Of a stretch of DNA of 64,000 bases, positions 1-8,063 are shown piece after piece. Position numbers and translations under genes: made by a program. The notes beneath the pieces were generated by a model. It saw only the letters and a list, made by a program, of their open reading frames with translations. It was not told the DNA's origin and ran no database searches. How positions within the stretch are numbered: the stretch's first letter is position 1; each line of letters opens with the position of its first letter. The stretch is from SYFT01 sp964471115. Its GTDB lineage: Bacteria; Acidobacteriota; Vicinamibacteria; Vicinamibacterales; SCN-69-37. The DNA lies in assembly GCA_964471115.1 (NCBI GenBank), contig CAYYFE010000008.1:1-64000 (forward strand). The letters run 5' to 3'.

Positions 1-622
1 TCGACAGCTCCATCGGGCAGCGCACGCCCTTCGGGATGTAGACGAACGAGCCGTCGCTGAACACCGCCGAGTTGAGCGTGGCGTAGAAGTTGTCGGTGTA
101 CGGCACGACCGAGCCGAGGTACTGCTTGATCAGTTCGGGATGTTCGCGCACCGCCTCCGAGAACGAGCAGAAGATGATGCCCAGTTCCGCCAGCTTCGCG
201 CGGAAGGTCGTGGCCACCGAGACCGAGTCGAACACGGCGTCCACCGCCACGTTGGCCAGCAGCTTCTGCTCTTCGAGCGGAATCCCCAGCTTCTCGAACG
301 TGCGCAGCACCTCGGGGTCCACTTCATCGAGGCTCGACAGCTGCTTCTTCGGCTTGGGCGCCGAGTAATAACTCAGGGCCTGGTAGTCCACCGGCGCGAT
401 CGTCAGGTTGTGCCACGTGGGCTCGGTCATCTGCTGCCACGCGCGGTACGACTTCAGGCGGAACTCGAGCAGCCACTCGGGTTCCTCCTTCTTCGCCGAC
501 AACGCGCGGACGACGTCCTCGTTGAGGCCCGGAGGAAAGGTGTCGGTCTCGAGAATGGTCTCGAAGCCGTACTTGTACTCGCGCGTCGCGAGTTGCTCGA
601 TGGTCTCTTCTGAAGTTGACAT
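1..622 (-). CDS. sufB: Fe-S cluster assembly scaffold SufB (C-terminus cut by window edge)
   Basis: SufB is the core scaffold subunit of the cytoplasmic SufBCD complex, on which Fe-S clusters are built. About 207 N-terminal residues are visible, starting MSTSEETIEQLATREY. They include the segment YKYGFETILETD and the region FCSFSEAVREHPELIKQYLG, both typical of the SufB N-terminal domain, and the frame stays open to base 1. The start ATG lies 5 bases after the sufA stop, so the gene is third in an rrf2-sufA-sufB operon. The ligand-bearing C-terminal half is outside the window. Family assignment is firm; function is inferred from the family. Confidence 0.93.
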   Translation of the reverse strand, partial: MSTSEETIEQLATREYKYGFETILETDTFPPGLNEDVVRALSAKKEEPEWLLEFRLKSYRAWQQMTEPTWHNLTIAPVDYQALSYYSAPKPKKQLSSLDEVDPEVLRTFEKLGIPLEEQKLLANVAVDAVFDSVSVATTFRAKLAELGIIFCSFSEAVREHPELIKQYLGSVVPYTDNFYATLNSAVFSDGSFVYIPKGVRCPMELS

Positions 623-627
623 GTCAC

Positions 628-951
628 TCACACGGAAAACGAACTGCCGCACCCGCACGACTGTTTCGCGTGCGGGTTCTGGAACACGAAGCCCCGGCTC
701 ACCAGACTGGTGTCGTAGTCGAGCGTCGTGCCGTCGAGCAGCCGGTGGCTGCGGGGATCGACCCACACCTTCACGCCCTCGGGTCCCTCGAACACCAGGT
801 CGGTCTCTGTTGGCGCGGGCTCCCACTCGAACACGTACTCGAACCCCGAACAGCCGCCGGCCTTGACGCCGACGCGCAGACCGGTGACACCGTCCCGTTT
901 GGCCAGCAGCTTCTGCATCTGGGCCGCGGCCGTGGTCGTCACGGCAATCAT
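628..951 (-). CDS. sufA: HesB/IscA-family Fe-S carrier (SufA-like)
   Basis: A 107-residue A-type Fe-S carrier that would pass clusters from SufBCD to client proteins. The three conserved cysteines are visible in the usual order: one in GGCSGFEY and two in the C-terminal CGCG. The start chosen is the ATG at 951 (MIAVTTTAAA), because it overlaps the rrf2 stop codon as ATGA, a sign of translational coupling. A longer reading upstream would only be rrf2 sequence out of frame. It lies between the regulator and sufB, so it is very probably the dedicated carrier of this operon. Confidence 0.93.
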   Translation of the reverse strand: MIAVTTTAAAQMQKLLAKRDGVTGLRVGVKAGGCSGFEYVFEWEPAPTETDLVFEGPEGVKVWVDPRSHRLLDGTTLDYDTSLVSRGFVFQNPHAKQSCGCGSSFSV

Positions 952-1415
952 GAGCGCCTCACAATCGGCAGCGGCTGCGCCGCACCCGCAGGCGGCGGCA
1001 CCGGCTGCGCCATTTCCATCGCCATCTCCGCGACCGACGTCGCCGCCAGCGTCGCAACGATGCGGTCCTTGATGCGCCAGAGCGGATCGCGGATGTTGCA
1101 CTTGGCGTACTGCTCGCAGGTGTGGTCGTCCTCCGAGCAGGCCGTCACCATCAACGGGCCGTCGACGGCCTGAATCACGTCGGCCACCGACATCGCCGCC
1201 GCCGGGCGCGCCAGGGCGTACCCGCCGCGAATGCCCTGATGCGACTCGAGCAGCTTGCCGCGCACCAGCTTCTGCAGCACCTTGGCCAGCAGCTCGGCGG
1301 GAATGTCGTACGTCTCGGCCAGTTCGCGGGCGGACACCGCGCCGCGGTCGGCATTGGCGGCCAGATGGCGCATGGCCAGCAGGGCGTAATCAGTCTTCTT
1401 GGACAGCCGCAGCAT
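948..1415 (-). CDS. Rrf2-family Fe-S-responsive regulator of the suf operon
   Basis: A 155-residue Rrf2-family winged-helix repressor, the group that contains IscR and SufR. The N-terminus MLRLSKKTDYALLAM is the family signature. Three cysteines, spaced C-x6-C-x5-C in the stretch ACSEDDHTCEQYAKC, match the cluster-binding loop of Fe-S-sensing members. After residue about 135 there is a Pro/Ala-rich tail of no known role. The start ATG at 1415 is followed directly by the conserved N-terminus. As first gene of the suf operon it most likely senses cluster status and represses its own promoter; an inverted repeat lies over the predicted start of transcription. Confidence 0.92.
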   Translation of the reverse strand: MLRLSKKTDYALLAMRHLAANADRGAVSARELAETYDIPAELLAKVLQKLVRGKLLESHQGIRGGYALARPAAAMSVADVIQAVDGPLMVTACSEDDHTCEQYAKCNIRDPLWRIKDRIVATLAATSVAEMAMEMAQPVPPPAGAAQPLPIVRRS

Positions 1416-1477
1416 CGGTTTCTGAGCCTCGTGATTCCGGCAACGGTCGGGTCTGGCCGGGCGGGGTGCCCTGGCCG

Positions 1478-1498
1478 TGTTCGATGTCCGACCGAACA
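1478..1498. promoter_or_regulatory. Candidate Rrf2 operator over the suf transcription start
   Basis: An inverted repeat with 6-base arms, TGTTCG and CGAACA, and a 9-base centre lies just downstream of the predicted -10 box, where a bound repressor would block initiation. It is the only clear dyad between the promoter and rrf2. That the Rrf2 protein binds it is inference. Confidence 0.4.
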
Positions 1499-1503
1499 AG
1501 TCC

Positions 1504-1532
1504 ATCTTACAGGGCCAGCCACAGGCTGGCAA
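1504..1532 (-). promoter_or_regulatory. Sigma-70-type promoter of the suf operon
   Basis: Reading leftward, TTGCCA (1532-1527) and TAAGAT (1509-1504) are separated by exactly 17 bases, a good match to -35 and -10 boxes. They lie between the S1-protein gene and rrf2, the only place a suf promoter can be. Transcription would begin near 1497. This is sequence match only. Confidence 0.6.
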
Positions 1533-1576
1533 CCCGTACGTTTGCGCTAAGTGCTTGATGAGAATGGTCTTATTAA

Positions 1577-2740
1577 CTAGCGTTTGAGCGCTGATTTCAG
1601 CTGCTCGGCCAGCGACCCGCCGAACGACCCGCCTTGCGCCGACCGCTCCCGCTCGCTGTACTCGCGCACTTCCGCCGCCTCGCGGGCCGCGTCGACGGCG
1701 GTCCGGCTGACGCGCATGCGGCGCGCGGCGGGATCCACCTCCAGCACGATCAGCTCCACCTCGGTGCCCGCCGGCAGCGCCTTCTTCAGATCGACGCTGC
1801 GATCGAGCCCCGTCTCGGAAGCCGGCAGGAACGCCACGATCCCGGCCTCGATCTCGACGAAGGCGCCCCCGCTGGTGACCCGCTCGATACGCCCGCGGCA
1901 GGGCTGCCCCGCCGGATACTTCGTCGCGACCGCGGTCCACGGATCCGCCAGGAGCGGCTTGAGGCTGAGCGCGATCTGCCCCTTCTCATCGTCGATACGA
2001 ATGACCTTGACGGTCACCTCGTCGCCCACGCGGACGACGTCGGCCGCGTTGACGCGCGACCAGCTCATTTCCGACACGTGCAGCAGCCCCTGCACGCCCG
2101 CGCCCAGATCGACGAACGCGCCGAAGTCGCGCACCGACACCACACGGCCGGTCAGCACGGCATCCACGCCAATCGTCTTGCGGACTTCCGCGGCCTTCGC
2201 CGCCTGCTGCGCCTCGAGCAACACCCGGCGCGAGACGATCAGGTTGCGGCCGCCCTCCTTGAACTCGGCGATGCGGAACGCATACACACGGCCGACATGC
2301 GCGCTTTCATCGGTCGCGCGCACCGTGTCGATCTGCGAGAACGGGCAGAACGCGCGCTGCCGCGCGATGCTGACTTCGTACCCGCCTTTGACGACGCCCA
2401 CCACCTTGCCTTCGACCGGCAGGCCGGCCCAGTAGGCCTCCTCAAGCTGGCCGAGCGACGCGGCCCCCAGCGCCATCTTCCGCGACAGCACCAGTCCGTT
2501 CGTCGTCGACACCACGACGGCCTGGATCCGATCGCCGACGTTCACTTCGACATCGCCGTCTTCGTCCTTGAGCTCCTCGATGTCAATCGTCGCCTCGCCC
2601 TTGCCGCCGACGTCAATGAAGCCGACCTCCGGACCCAGCGCGACGATGCGGCCTTCGATCGTCTGACCGCGGGTGAACTTCGGCGTCTTGAGGGAGGCCT
2701 CGAACAGCGCCGCGAAATCCTCGTCCTGCCTGCTGTCCAT
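1577..2740 (-). CDS. Four-S1-domain RNA-binding protein (ribosomal protein S1-like)
   Basis: A 387-residue protein with four S1/OB-fold RNA-binding domains at about residues 22-90, 107-172, 194-262 and 277-345. The third is the most canonical (DFGAFVDLGAGVQGLLHVSEM-type segment). Ribosomal protein S1 of many phyla has four to six such domains, so this may be the S1 homologue or an S1-like accessory factor in translation or RNA turnover. The N-terminus MDSRQDEDFAALFEAS is acidic, and the C-terminal ~40 residues are Glu/Arg- then Gly/Ser-rich. It follows the moeB-like gene on the same strand with essentially no gap. Confidence 0.82.
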   Translation of the reverse strand: MDSRQDEDFAALFEASLKTPKFTRGQTIEGRIVALGPEVGFIDVGGKGEATIDIEELKDEDGDVEVNVGDRIQAVVVSTTNGLVLSRKMALGAASLGQLEEAYWAGLPVEGKVVGVVKGGYEVSIARQRAFCPFSQIDTVRATDESAHVGRVYAFRIAEFKEGGRNLIVSRRVLLEAQQAAKAAEVRKTIGVDAVLTGRVVSVRDFGAFVDLGAGVQGLLHVSEMSWSRVNAADVVRVGDEVTVKVIRIDDEKGQIALSLKPLLADPWTAVATKYPAGQPCRGRIERVTSGGAFVEIEAGIVAFLPASETGLDRSVDLKKALPAGTEVELIVLEVDPAARRMRVSRTAVDAAREAAEVREYSERERSAQGGSFGGSLAEQLKSALKR

Positions 2741-2741
2741 G

Positions 2742-3863
2742 TCAGTAACCCGCCCGCTTCCAGGCGATGATGCCGCCCGTCAGATTCGCGGCGTCAAAGC
2801 CTTTGGCGCGCAGGGCGGCCGTGACCCGCGCGCTGCGCTGGCCCGACTGGCACTGCACGACGATCGGCCGATCCTTCGGCAGCTGGTCGAGGTGATCGAG
2901 CACCTGCCCCATGGGCATCAGCACGGCCCCCTCGATGCGGGCCGATGCGTGTTCAAACGGCTCGCGCACATCCAGCAGGACGTGCGGTGTCCCGTCGTCG
3001 CGCCAGGCCTTCAGTTCGTCAACCGTCATCTCGTCCTTCATCGGTCTCACACCTTCCCGGTCCACCCCGTCGTCGACGGCACAGACCTGATCGTATGCCA
3101 CCAGCTCGCGGATCGTCGGGGCGTCACCACACGCCGGGCACGCGGGATCACGAAGCAAGGTGATGTCGCGCATCTTCATCCGCAAGGCGTCGTAGAGCAG
3201 CAGCCGGCCCGCCAGCGGCTCGCCGATGCCGGTGATCACCTTGATGGCCTCGGTGGCCTGCAGCGTGCCGATCACGCCCGGCAGCACCCCCAGGACCCCG
3301 GCCTCCGCGCAGTTGGGAATCAGGCCGGGCGGCGGCGGCTCCGGATGCAGGCAGCGGTAACAGGGCCCGCCCGCCATCGCAAAGACGGCGACCTGCCCCT
3401 CGAACCGGAAGATGCTGCCGTAGACGTTCGGCGTGCCGGTCATCACGCAGGCATCGTTGACCAGGTAGCGGGTCGGAAAATTGTCGGTGCCGTCGACGAC
3501 CAGGTCGTACGCCTCGATCAGCCGCCGCGCGTTGGTGGCATCCAGCGCCTCGTCGTGACGCTCGATGCGCACATCCGGGTTGATGGCCGCAATCCGTTCG
3601 GCCGCCGACGCGAGCTTCGACCGGCCGACATCGGGCGTGCCATGAATCACCTGCCGATGCAGGTTGGTGGCATCCACGACGTCGTAGTCGACCAGGCCCA
3701 GCGTCCCGACACCCGCCGCGGCCAGGTACAGGGCCGCGGGCGACCCCAGGCCTCCCAGGCCCACCAGCAGCACGCGGGCCTGCGTCAGTTTCCGCTGGCC
3801 GGCCTCCCCGAACTCAGGCAGCCGCACCTGGCGGGCGTATCGAAGCTCTGGCGGGACGGTCAT
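2742..3863 (-). CDS. MoeB/ThiF-family adenylyltransferase with C-terminal rhodanese domain
   Basis: A 373-residue E1-like enzyme that would adenylate the C-terminus of a small sulfur-carrier protein (MoaD, ThiS or CysO type) and then load sulfur. The ATP-binding loop GLGGLG is at 35-40, zinc cysteines are at 168/171 and 242/245, and a candidate catalytic Cys is at 185 in NCAEAGVLG. A rhodanese domain fills residues 275-373, with active-site Cys338 in CQSGQRS. This matches MoeZ-like fusion proteins in length and order. No carrier-protein gene lies in the window, so molybdopterin, thiamine or cysteine synthesis cannot be told apart. A large palindrome lies 12 bases upstream of the start. Confidence 0.87.
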   Translation of the reverse strand: MTVPPELRYARQVRLPEFGEAGQRKLTQARVLLVGLGGLGSPAALYLAAAGVGTLGLVDYDVVDATNLHRQVIHGTPDVGRSKLASAAERIAAINPDVRIERHDEALDATNARRLIEAYDLVVDGTDNFPTRYLVNDACVMTGTPNVYGSIFRFEGQVAVFAMAGGPCYRCLHPEPPPPGLIPNCAEAGVLGVLPGVIGTLQATEAIKVITGIGEPLAGRLLLYDALRMKMRDITLLRDPACPACGDAPTIRELVAYDQVCAVDDGVDREGVRPMKDEMTVDELKAWRDDGTPHVLLDVREPFEHASARIEGAVLMPMGQVLDHLDQLPKDRPIVVQCQSGQRSARVTAALRAKGFDAANLTGGIIAWKRAGY

Positions 3864-3875
3864 CCCGCCAGTGTA

Positions 3876-3943
3876 TAGAAAACCCTTTCGGGTAGGGTTT
3901 TCGCCCCTGTGCGACCGAAAACCCTACCCGAAAGGGTTTTCTA
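3876..3943. repeat. Palindromic element A, copy 1 (28-bp perfect arms)
   Basis: Two perfectly complementary 28-base arms (3876-3903 and 3916-3943) flank a 12-base loop. The arm contains TTTCGGGTAGGGTTTT. The right arm supplies the TAG stop (3943-3941) of the YgaP-like gene, and the left arm ends 12 bases before the moeB-like start. No T-tract follows, so it is not a standard intrinsic terminator. A related palindrome sharing TTTCGGGTAGGGTTT lies inside nagA at 24384-24454. Confidence 0.85.
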
Positions 3944-4126
3944 CTTCACCCCCGCCTTGCGCAGCATCGTCATCATCGGGCACCAGCCGGTGAACGACGA
4001 CTGGAACAGGTTCGCCCCGACAAACAGCGTGAACCACAGGAACCGCGCGTCGACGTACATGCCAAGCAGCACGCTCAGCATGACGAAGAATCCGGCAATG
4101 AGACGCAACATCGCTTCAAGAGTCAT
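3941..4126 (-). CDS. YgaP-like small inner-membrane protein (DUF2892)
   Basis: A 61-residue protein, almost entirely two membrane helices (about residues 5-22 and 26-44), with a GWCPMMTMLRKAGVK tail typical of DUF2892/YgaP transmembrane domains. In other bacteria this domain is often fused to a rhodanese; here it is separate, but the next gene downstream encodes a rhodanese-containing protein, which may be meaningful. The start ATG overlaps the stop of the universal stress protein gene (ATGA). The stop codon lies within palindromic element A. Confidence 0.8.
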   Translation of the reverse strand: MTLEAMLRLIAGFFVMLSVLLGMYVDARFLWFTLFVGANLFQSSFTGWCPMMTMLRKAGVK

Positions 4127-4830
4127 GATTGCTCCGGGACGAACAGCACCGGCCCCCTGCCGGCGCGAATCAAGGGCTCACCCACCGTCGTCCGCCACAG
4201 GCGATCGTGCGGTTCCGGTTCGGCAACGACGACCATCGAGACGTCGTCGAACAGATGTGCGGCATCAACCGCAGTGGCGCGCCGGTCGTGAACCTGGGCG
4301 TTGACGGCCTGCCCGATGCGCATGGCCAGGGCCAGCGCGTTCTGGCCGGACAGGCCCGGCGCGGCGTAGACGGCCATCGACGTGATGTCCGGTGTTGGAG
4401 CGTCGCCGGCGTGCGCGACGAGCACGGGCGTCGACAGTTCGCGCAGCATGCGCTCGGCAACCGAACCCAGCCACCATCGCTTCGGTCCTGTGCGTCCGTG
4501 CGTGCCCAGGACGACCAGATCGGCCTCAGCGGCCGCGTGCGCGATCGCCTCGGCCGGCGGCCTCATCACGATGACCGCCTTGAAGGGCGACGTCGTGTGT
4601 TTCCGGCCGAACTGCTCCAGGTACCGCTGCGCCTGCTCCTGCCGCTGGCGCCGTTCGGCCGCCAGGCCCGACACCTGATCGCTCGTGAAATACACGGGCG
4701 CCTCGAAGGCTTCCGCGTGCAGCAACGTGAGCGTCGCGCCGCAGCCGGCGGCCAGGCGGCCGGCCAGCGTCACGGCCGCCGCCGAGGCGTCTCCGAAGTC
4801 AACGGGCACGAGAATGTGCGTAATCATCAT
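4123..4830 (-). CDS. Universal stress protein (UspA family)
   Basis: A 235-residue cytoplasmic stress protein. It begins MMITHILVPVDFGDAS, the usual first strand and nucleotide-binding Asp. It carries the ATP-binding signature G-x2-G-x9-GS in GTHGRTGPKRWWLGS near residue 130. Residues after about 145 form a weaker second half with no such signature, so it is one full domain plus a degenerate one. The start at 4830 was chosen over the longer open frame because the upstream part only overlaps the RND gene and lacks homology. It is coupled to the YgaP-like gene downstream. Confidence 0.88.
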   Translation of the reverse strand: MMITHILVPVDFGDASAAAVTLAGRLAAGCGATLTLLHAEAFEAPVYFTSDQVSGLAAERRQRQEQAQRYLEQFGRKHTTSPFKAVIVMRPPAEAIAHAAAEADLVVLGTHGRTGPKRWWLGSVAERMLRELSTPVLVAHAGDAPTPDITSMAVYAAPGLSGQNALALAMRIGQAVNAQVHDRRATAVDAAHLFDDVSMVVVAEPEPHDRLWRTTVGEPLIRAGRGPVLFVPEQS

Positions 4831-4844
4831 CTCCACGACCCTTC

Positions 4845-4893
4845 GGCGCTCCGCAGAACGGAGCGCCCTACGTACACGCGCTGAGCGCGCTAC
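4845..4893. repeat. GTAG-type REP-like hairpin pair
   Basis: A perfect 9-base stem GGCGCTCCG/CGGAGCGCC (4845-4853 and 4859-4867) is followed by CTACG. A second CTACG (4889-4893) closes a GC-rich half-hairpin. On the minus strand both read CGTAG followed by a GC-rich stem, the layout of REP elements with a 5' GTAG box. It fills the gap between the stress protein and RND genes and runs into the RND stop. Confidence 0.55.
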
Positions 4894-7800
4894 GTGACAA
4901 CCTCCGCGCGACCGCGCGCGGACATGAAGTAGACGACCGGCACCGTCATGCGCGACAGCAGCAGTGACGCCACCTCGCCGGCCATCAATGAAATCGCCAG
5001 ACCTTGGAAAATCGGATCCGCAAGAATCACGGCGGAGCCCACGATGACGGCCGCGGCCGTGAGCGCCATGGGCCGGAAGCGCACGGCGCCCGCGTCGATC
5101 ACCGCTTCGGCCAGCGGCATGCCGTCCTTGACGCGCAACTCGATGAAGTCGACCAGGATGATCGAATTGCGCACCACGATGCCGGCGCCGGCAATGAAGC
5201 CGATCATCGACGTGGCCGTGAAGAAGGCGCCACCTGCCGCATGGGCCGGCAGGATGCCGACCAGCGAGAAGGGAATCGCCATCATGATCGTCAGCGGCGT
5301 CGAGAAGGACTGGAACCATCCGACCACGAGGATGTAGATGAGCACGAGCACCGCCGCGAATGCGATGCCGAGGTCGCGGAACACCTCGATGGTGATGTGC
5401 CATTCGCCGTCCCACTTCATCGCGTACTCGCCGCTGTCGAAGGGCTGCACGGCGTTGTAGATGGGCAGCGGCGCGCCGGCGGGCGTCGTCACCGCCGCGA
5501 GCGACTGGTTCATGTCGAGGATCGCGTAGACCGGACTTTCAACCGCGCCGGCCACGTCGGCCGTCACGTACGTCACCGGCAGCAGGTTCTTGTGGTAGAT
5601 GCTGGGTTCCTCCAGCGCGGTCCGCGCCACCGTCAGCTCGCCCACCGACACCGGCTGGCGTCCCTGCAGCCGGACGGCCTCGAACCCGGAGACGTCACCG
5701 CGTGCCGGCCGCGGCAGACGCACCACCACGGGCACCGCTTCGCGCGCGCGGGGATCGCGCAGCAGCCCCGCCGGCGCGCCGGCGCCCGCCATCTGCACCA
5801 CCGACGACACCTGCGCGGCCGTCAGACCGGCCGCGGCCACCTTGTCCAGATCGACATCCAGCCGAACCTTGGGCCGGTCGGATTCGACGTACCAGTCCGT
5901 GTCCACCACGCCAGGGGTCGACTCGAACACGCCCCTGACCTCACGCGCCAGCGTCTGCCTCGCCGCCGCGTCAGGTCCGTACACCTCGGCCACCAGCGTC
6001 TGGAGCACGGGCGGCCCCGGAGGCACTTCCACCACCTGAATCTCGGCGCCGATCGCCGTCGCCACCGGCAACAACCGTTCGCGCAAGCGCGTGGCGATGG
6101 CATGGCTCTGTTCCGATCGATCTTCCTTCGGCAGCAGTTGCACCTGCACGTCCGCCAGGTTCGGGGTCTGCCGCAGGAAGTAGTGGCGGACCAGGCCGTT
6201 GAACGTGTACGGCGACGACGTGCCCACGTAACTCTGCGCGCCGACGACGGCCGGGTCCTGCAGACTGGCCTCAGCGATGGCTTCGGCCGCGCGGGCCGTC
6301 GTCTCGAGGGGCGCGGCGTCGGGCATCCGCACCATCACCTGCAGTTCGCTCTTGTTGTCGAACGGCAACATCTTGACCTTCACCCAGCCGAGCGGAATGA
6401 ACGCCACCGACACGAGCAGCAGCGCCGCCACGCCGCCCAGGAAGGCCCAACGCGCCCGCCCATCCTCGATGAGCCGTCGCATGACGCGCCGATACAGCTG
6501 CGTCATGCGATCCTCGGTCTCGTCGTGGTGCCCGCCGCCGCGGCCCAGCAGCCGCACTGCGGCCCACGGCGTCACCAGGAACGCCACCACCAGCGAGAAC
6601 ATCATCGCCGCCGTCGCGCCGATGGGAATCGGACGCATGTACGGTCCCATCAGGCCGCCCACGAACGCCATCGGCAGAATGGCGCCCACCACGGTCAGCG
6701 TGGCCAGGATCGTCGGGTTGCCGACTTCATCGACCGCTCGGACCACGACGCGGTCGAACAGTTCGCCGGCCGCCTGCGTCACCCGCGACAGGCGCGCATG
6801 CCGGACGATGTTCTCGACCACGACAATCGCATCGTCCACCAGGATGCCGATGGAGAAGATGAGCGCGAACAACGTGATGCGATTGAGCGTGTATCCGTAG
6901 AGGTAAAAGACGAAGAGCGTCAGCGCCAGCGTGACGGGGATGGCCGTGAGCACCACCACCGACTCGCGGCGGCCGAGGGCCCACCACATCAGGGCGGACA
7001 CCGACAGCACCGCCAGCAGCATGTGCCACAGCAGTTCATTGGACTTGTGCGCGGCGGTTTCACCGTAGTCGCGCGTCACCGTGACGTTCAGGTCCGACGG
7101 CAGGATCTGCCCGCGCAACGTCTCGATCTTGTGTTCCAGCCGTTGCGTCAGGTCGATGGCGTTGGTGCCCTTGCGCTTGGCGATCGACAGGGTGACCGCC
7201 GGGTGCGAGGTCGTGGGGTCCGCGTGGAACGCGACGTACTGATCGGGCTCCGCGCCGCCGTCGGTGACGCGCGCGACGTCGGCCAGACGGATCGGCACAC
7301 CCGCCGGCGCGCCGACCACGAGATTCCGGAGCGCCTCGATGGTGCCCGGCCAGTTGCCGGCTTCCACGATGGTGACCTGGTTGCCTGCGGTCGCCGCCGC
7401 GATGGTGCGAACGTTCGCGGCCTGCAGCGCCTGCTGAACTGCCAGCGGGTCGAGACCACGCGCCTCCAGCGCCGGCGGATCGAGTTCCACACTGACCTGC
7501 CGGGCCTGACCGCCGATGAGCGTGACCTCCGACGTGTCGGTCACTTCCTTGAGGCTGTCACGCAACTGCGCGCCGATGAGCCGCAACTGAGCGGCGTCGT
7601 AGCCCGGCCCCCACAACGTGAATGCCATCACCGGCACGTCGTCAATCGAGCGGGCCTGCACGAGGGGTGTCGAGGCCCCGGGCGGCAGCAGGTGCGCGGA
7701 GCCGTCCAGCTTCTGGCGGAGGCGCACGAGCGCGCGCTCCTCGTCCTCACCGACGAGGAACCGCGCGATGATCATCGACCGTCCAGGGCTCGACGTCGAA

Positions 7801-8063
7801 TAGAGGTACTCGAGTCCGGGAATCTCCCAGAGCCGCTGTTCCAGCGGACGCGTGACGCGCTGCTCGACCTCGGTGGGTGAGGCGCCCGGCAGATCGACGA
7901 AGACGTCGATCATCGGGACGATGATCTGCGGTTCCTCCTCGCGCGGCAGCGCGATGACCGCATACACGCCGAGCAGCAGCGACGCGACGATGACCAACGG
8001 GGTGAGCTTCGAGCGCACGAAGGCGCCGGCCATCCGCCCCGCGAGACCAACCGGGTGACTCAT
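4890..8063 (-). CDS. RND-family inner-membrane efflux pump subunit
   Basis: A 1057-residue AcrB/MexF-type proton-driven transporter. The first membrane helix is at about 19-40, followed by the periplasmic porter segment beginning LPREEEPQI. The central helix carries GILVDDAIVVVENI with the paired aspartates of the proton relay. Length and the large loops after TM1 and TM7 are normal for the family. It is the second gene of an outer-membrane channel-adaptor-pump order and overlaps the adaptor by 4 bases. Substrates cannot be told from sequence. The motifs fit the hydrophobe/amphiphile type rather than heavy-metal CusA. Confidence 0.93.
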   Translation of the reverse strand: MSHPVGLAGRMAGAFVRSKLTPLVIVASLLLGVYAVIALPREEEPQIIVPMIDVFVDLPGASPTEVEQRVTRPLEQRLWEIPGLEYLYSTSSPGRSMIIARFLVGEDEERALVRLRQKLDGSAHLLPPGASTPLVQARSIDDVPVMAFTLWGPGYDAAQLRLIGAQLRDSLKEVTDTSEVTLIGGQARQVSVELDPPALEARGLDPLAVQQALQAANVRTIAAATAGNQVTIVEAGNWPGTIEALRNLVVGAPAGVPIRLADVARVTDGGAEPDQYVAFHADPTTSHPAVTLSIAKRKGTNAIDLTQRLEHKIETLRGQILPSDLNVTVTRDYGETAAHKSNELLWHMLLAVLSVSALMWWALGRRESVVVLTAIPVTLALTLFVFYLYGYTLNRITLFALIFSIGILVDDAIVVVENIVRHARLSRVTQAAGELFDRVVVRAVDEVGNPTILATLTVVGAILPMAFVGGLMGPYMRPIPIGATAAMMFSLVVAFLVTPWAAVRLLGRGGGHHDETEDRMTQLYRRVMRRLIEDGRARWAFLGGVAALLLVSVAFIPLGWVKVKMLPFDNKSELQVMVRMPDAAPLETTARAAEAIAEASLQDPAVVGAQSYVGTSSPYTFNGLVRHYFLRQTPNLADVQVQLLPKEDRSEQSHAIATRLRERLLPVATAIGAEIQVVEVPPGPPVLQTLVAEVYGPDAAARQTLAREVRGVFESTPGVVDTDWYVESDRPKVRLDVDLDKVAAAGLTAAQVSSVVQMAGAGAPAGLLRDPRAREAVPVVVRLPRPARGDVSGFEAVRLQGRQPVSVGELTVARTALEEPSIYHKNLLPVTYVTADVAGAVESPVYAILDMNQSLAAVTTPAGAPLPIYNAVQPFDSGEYAMKWDGEWHITIEVFRDLGIAFAAVLVLIYILVVGWFQSFSTPLTIMMAIPFSLVGILPAHAAGGAFFTATSMIGFIAGAGIVVRNSIILVDFIELRVKDGMPLAEAVIDAGAVRFRPMALTAAAVIVGSAVILADPIFQGLAISLMAGEVASLLLSRMTVPVVYFMSARGRAEVVT

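Noticed and set aside
3876..3943. Ordinary rho-independent terminator
   Set aside because: No T-run follows on either strand, and a related palindrome lies inside a coding sequence (nagA).
5004..7880. A 958-codon open frame antisense to the RND pump
   Set aside because: It has no start context or recognisable domain and is rich in His/Arg, as expected for the complement of a GC-rich gene; the opposite strand encodes a clear RND protein.
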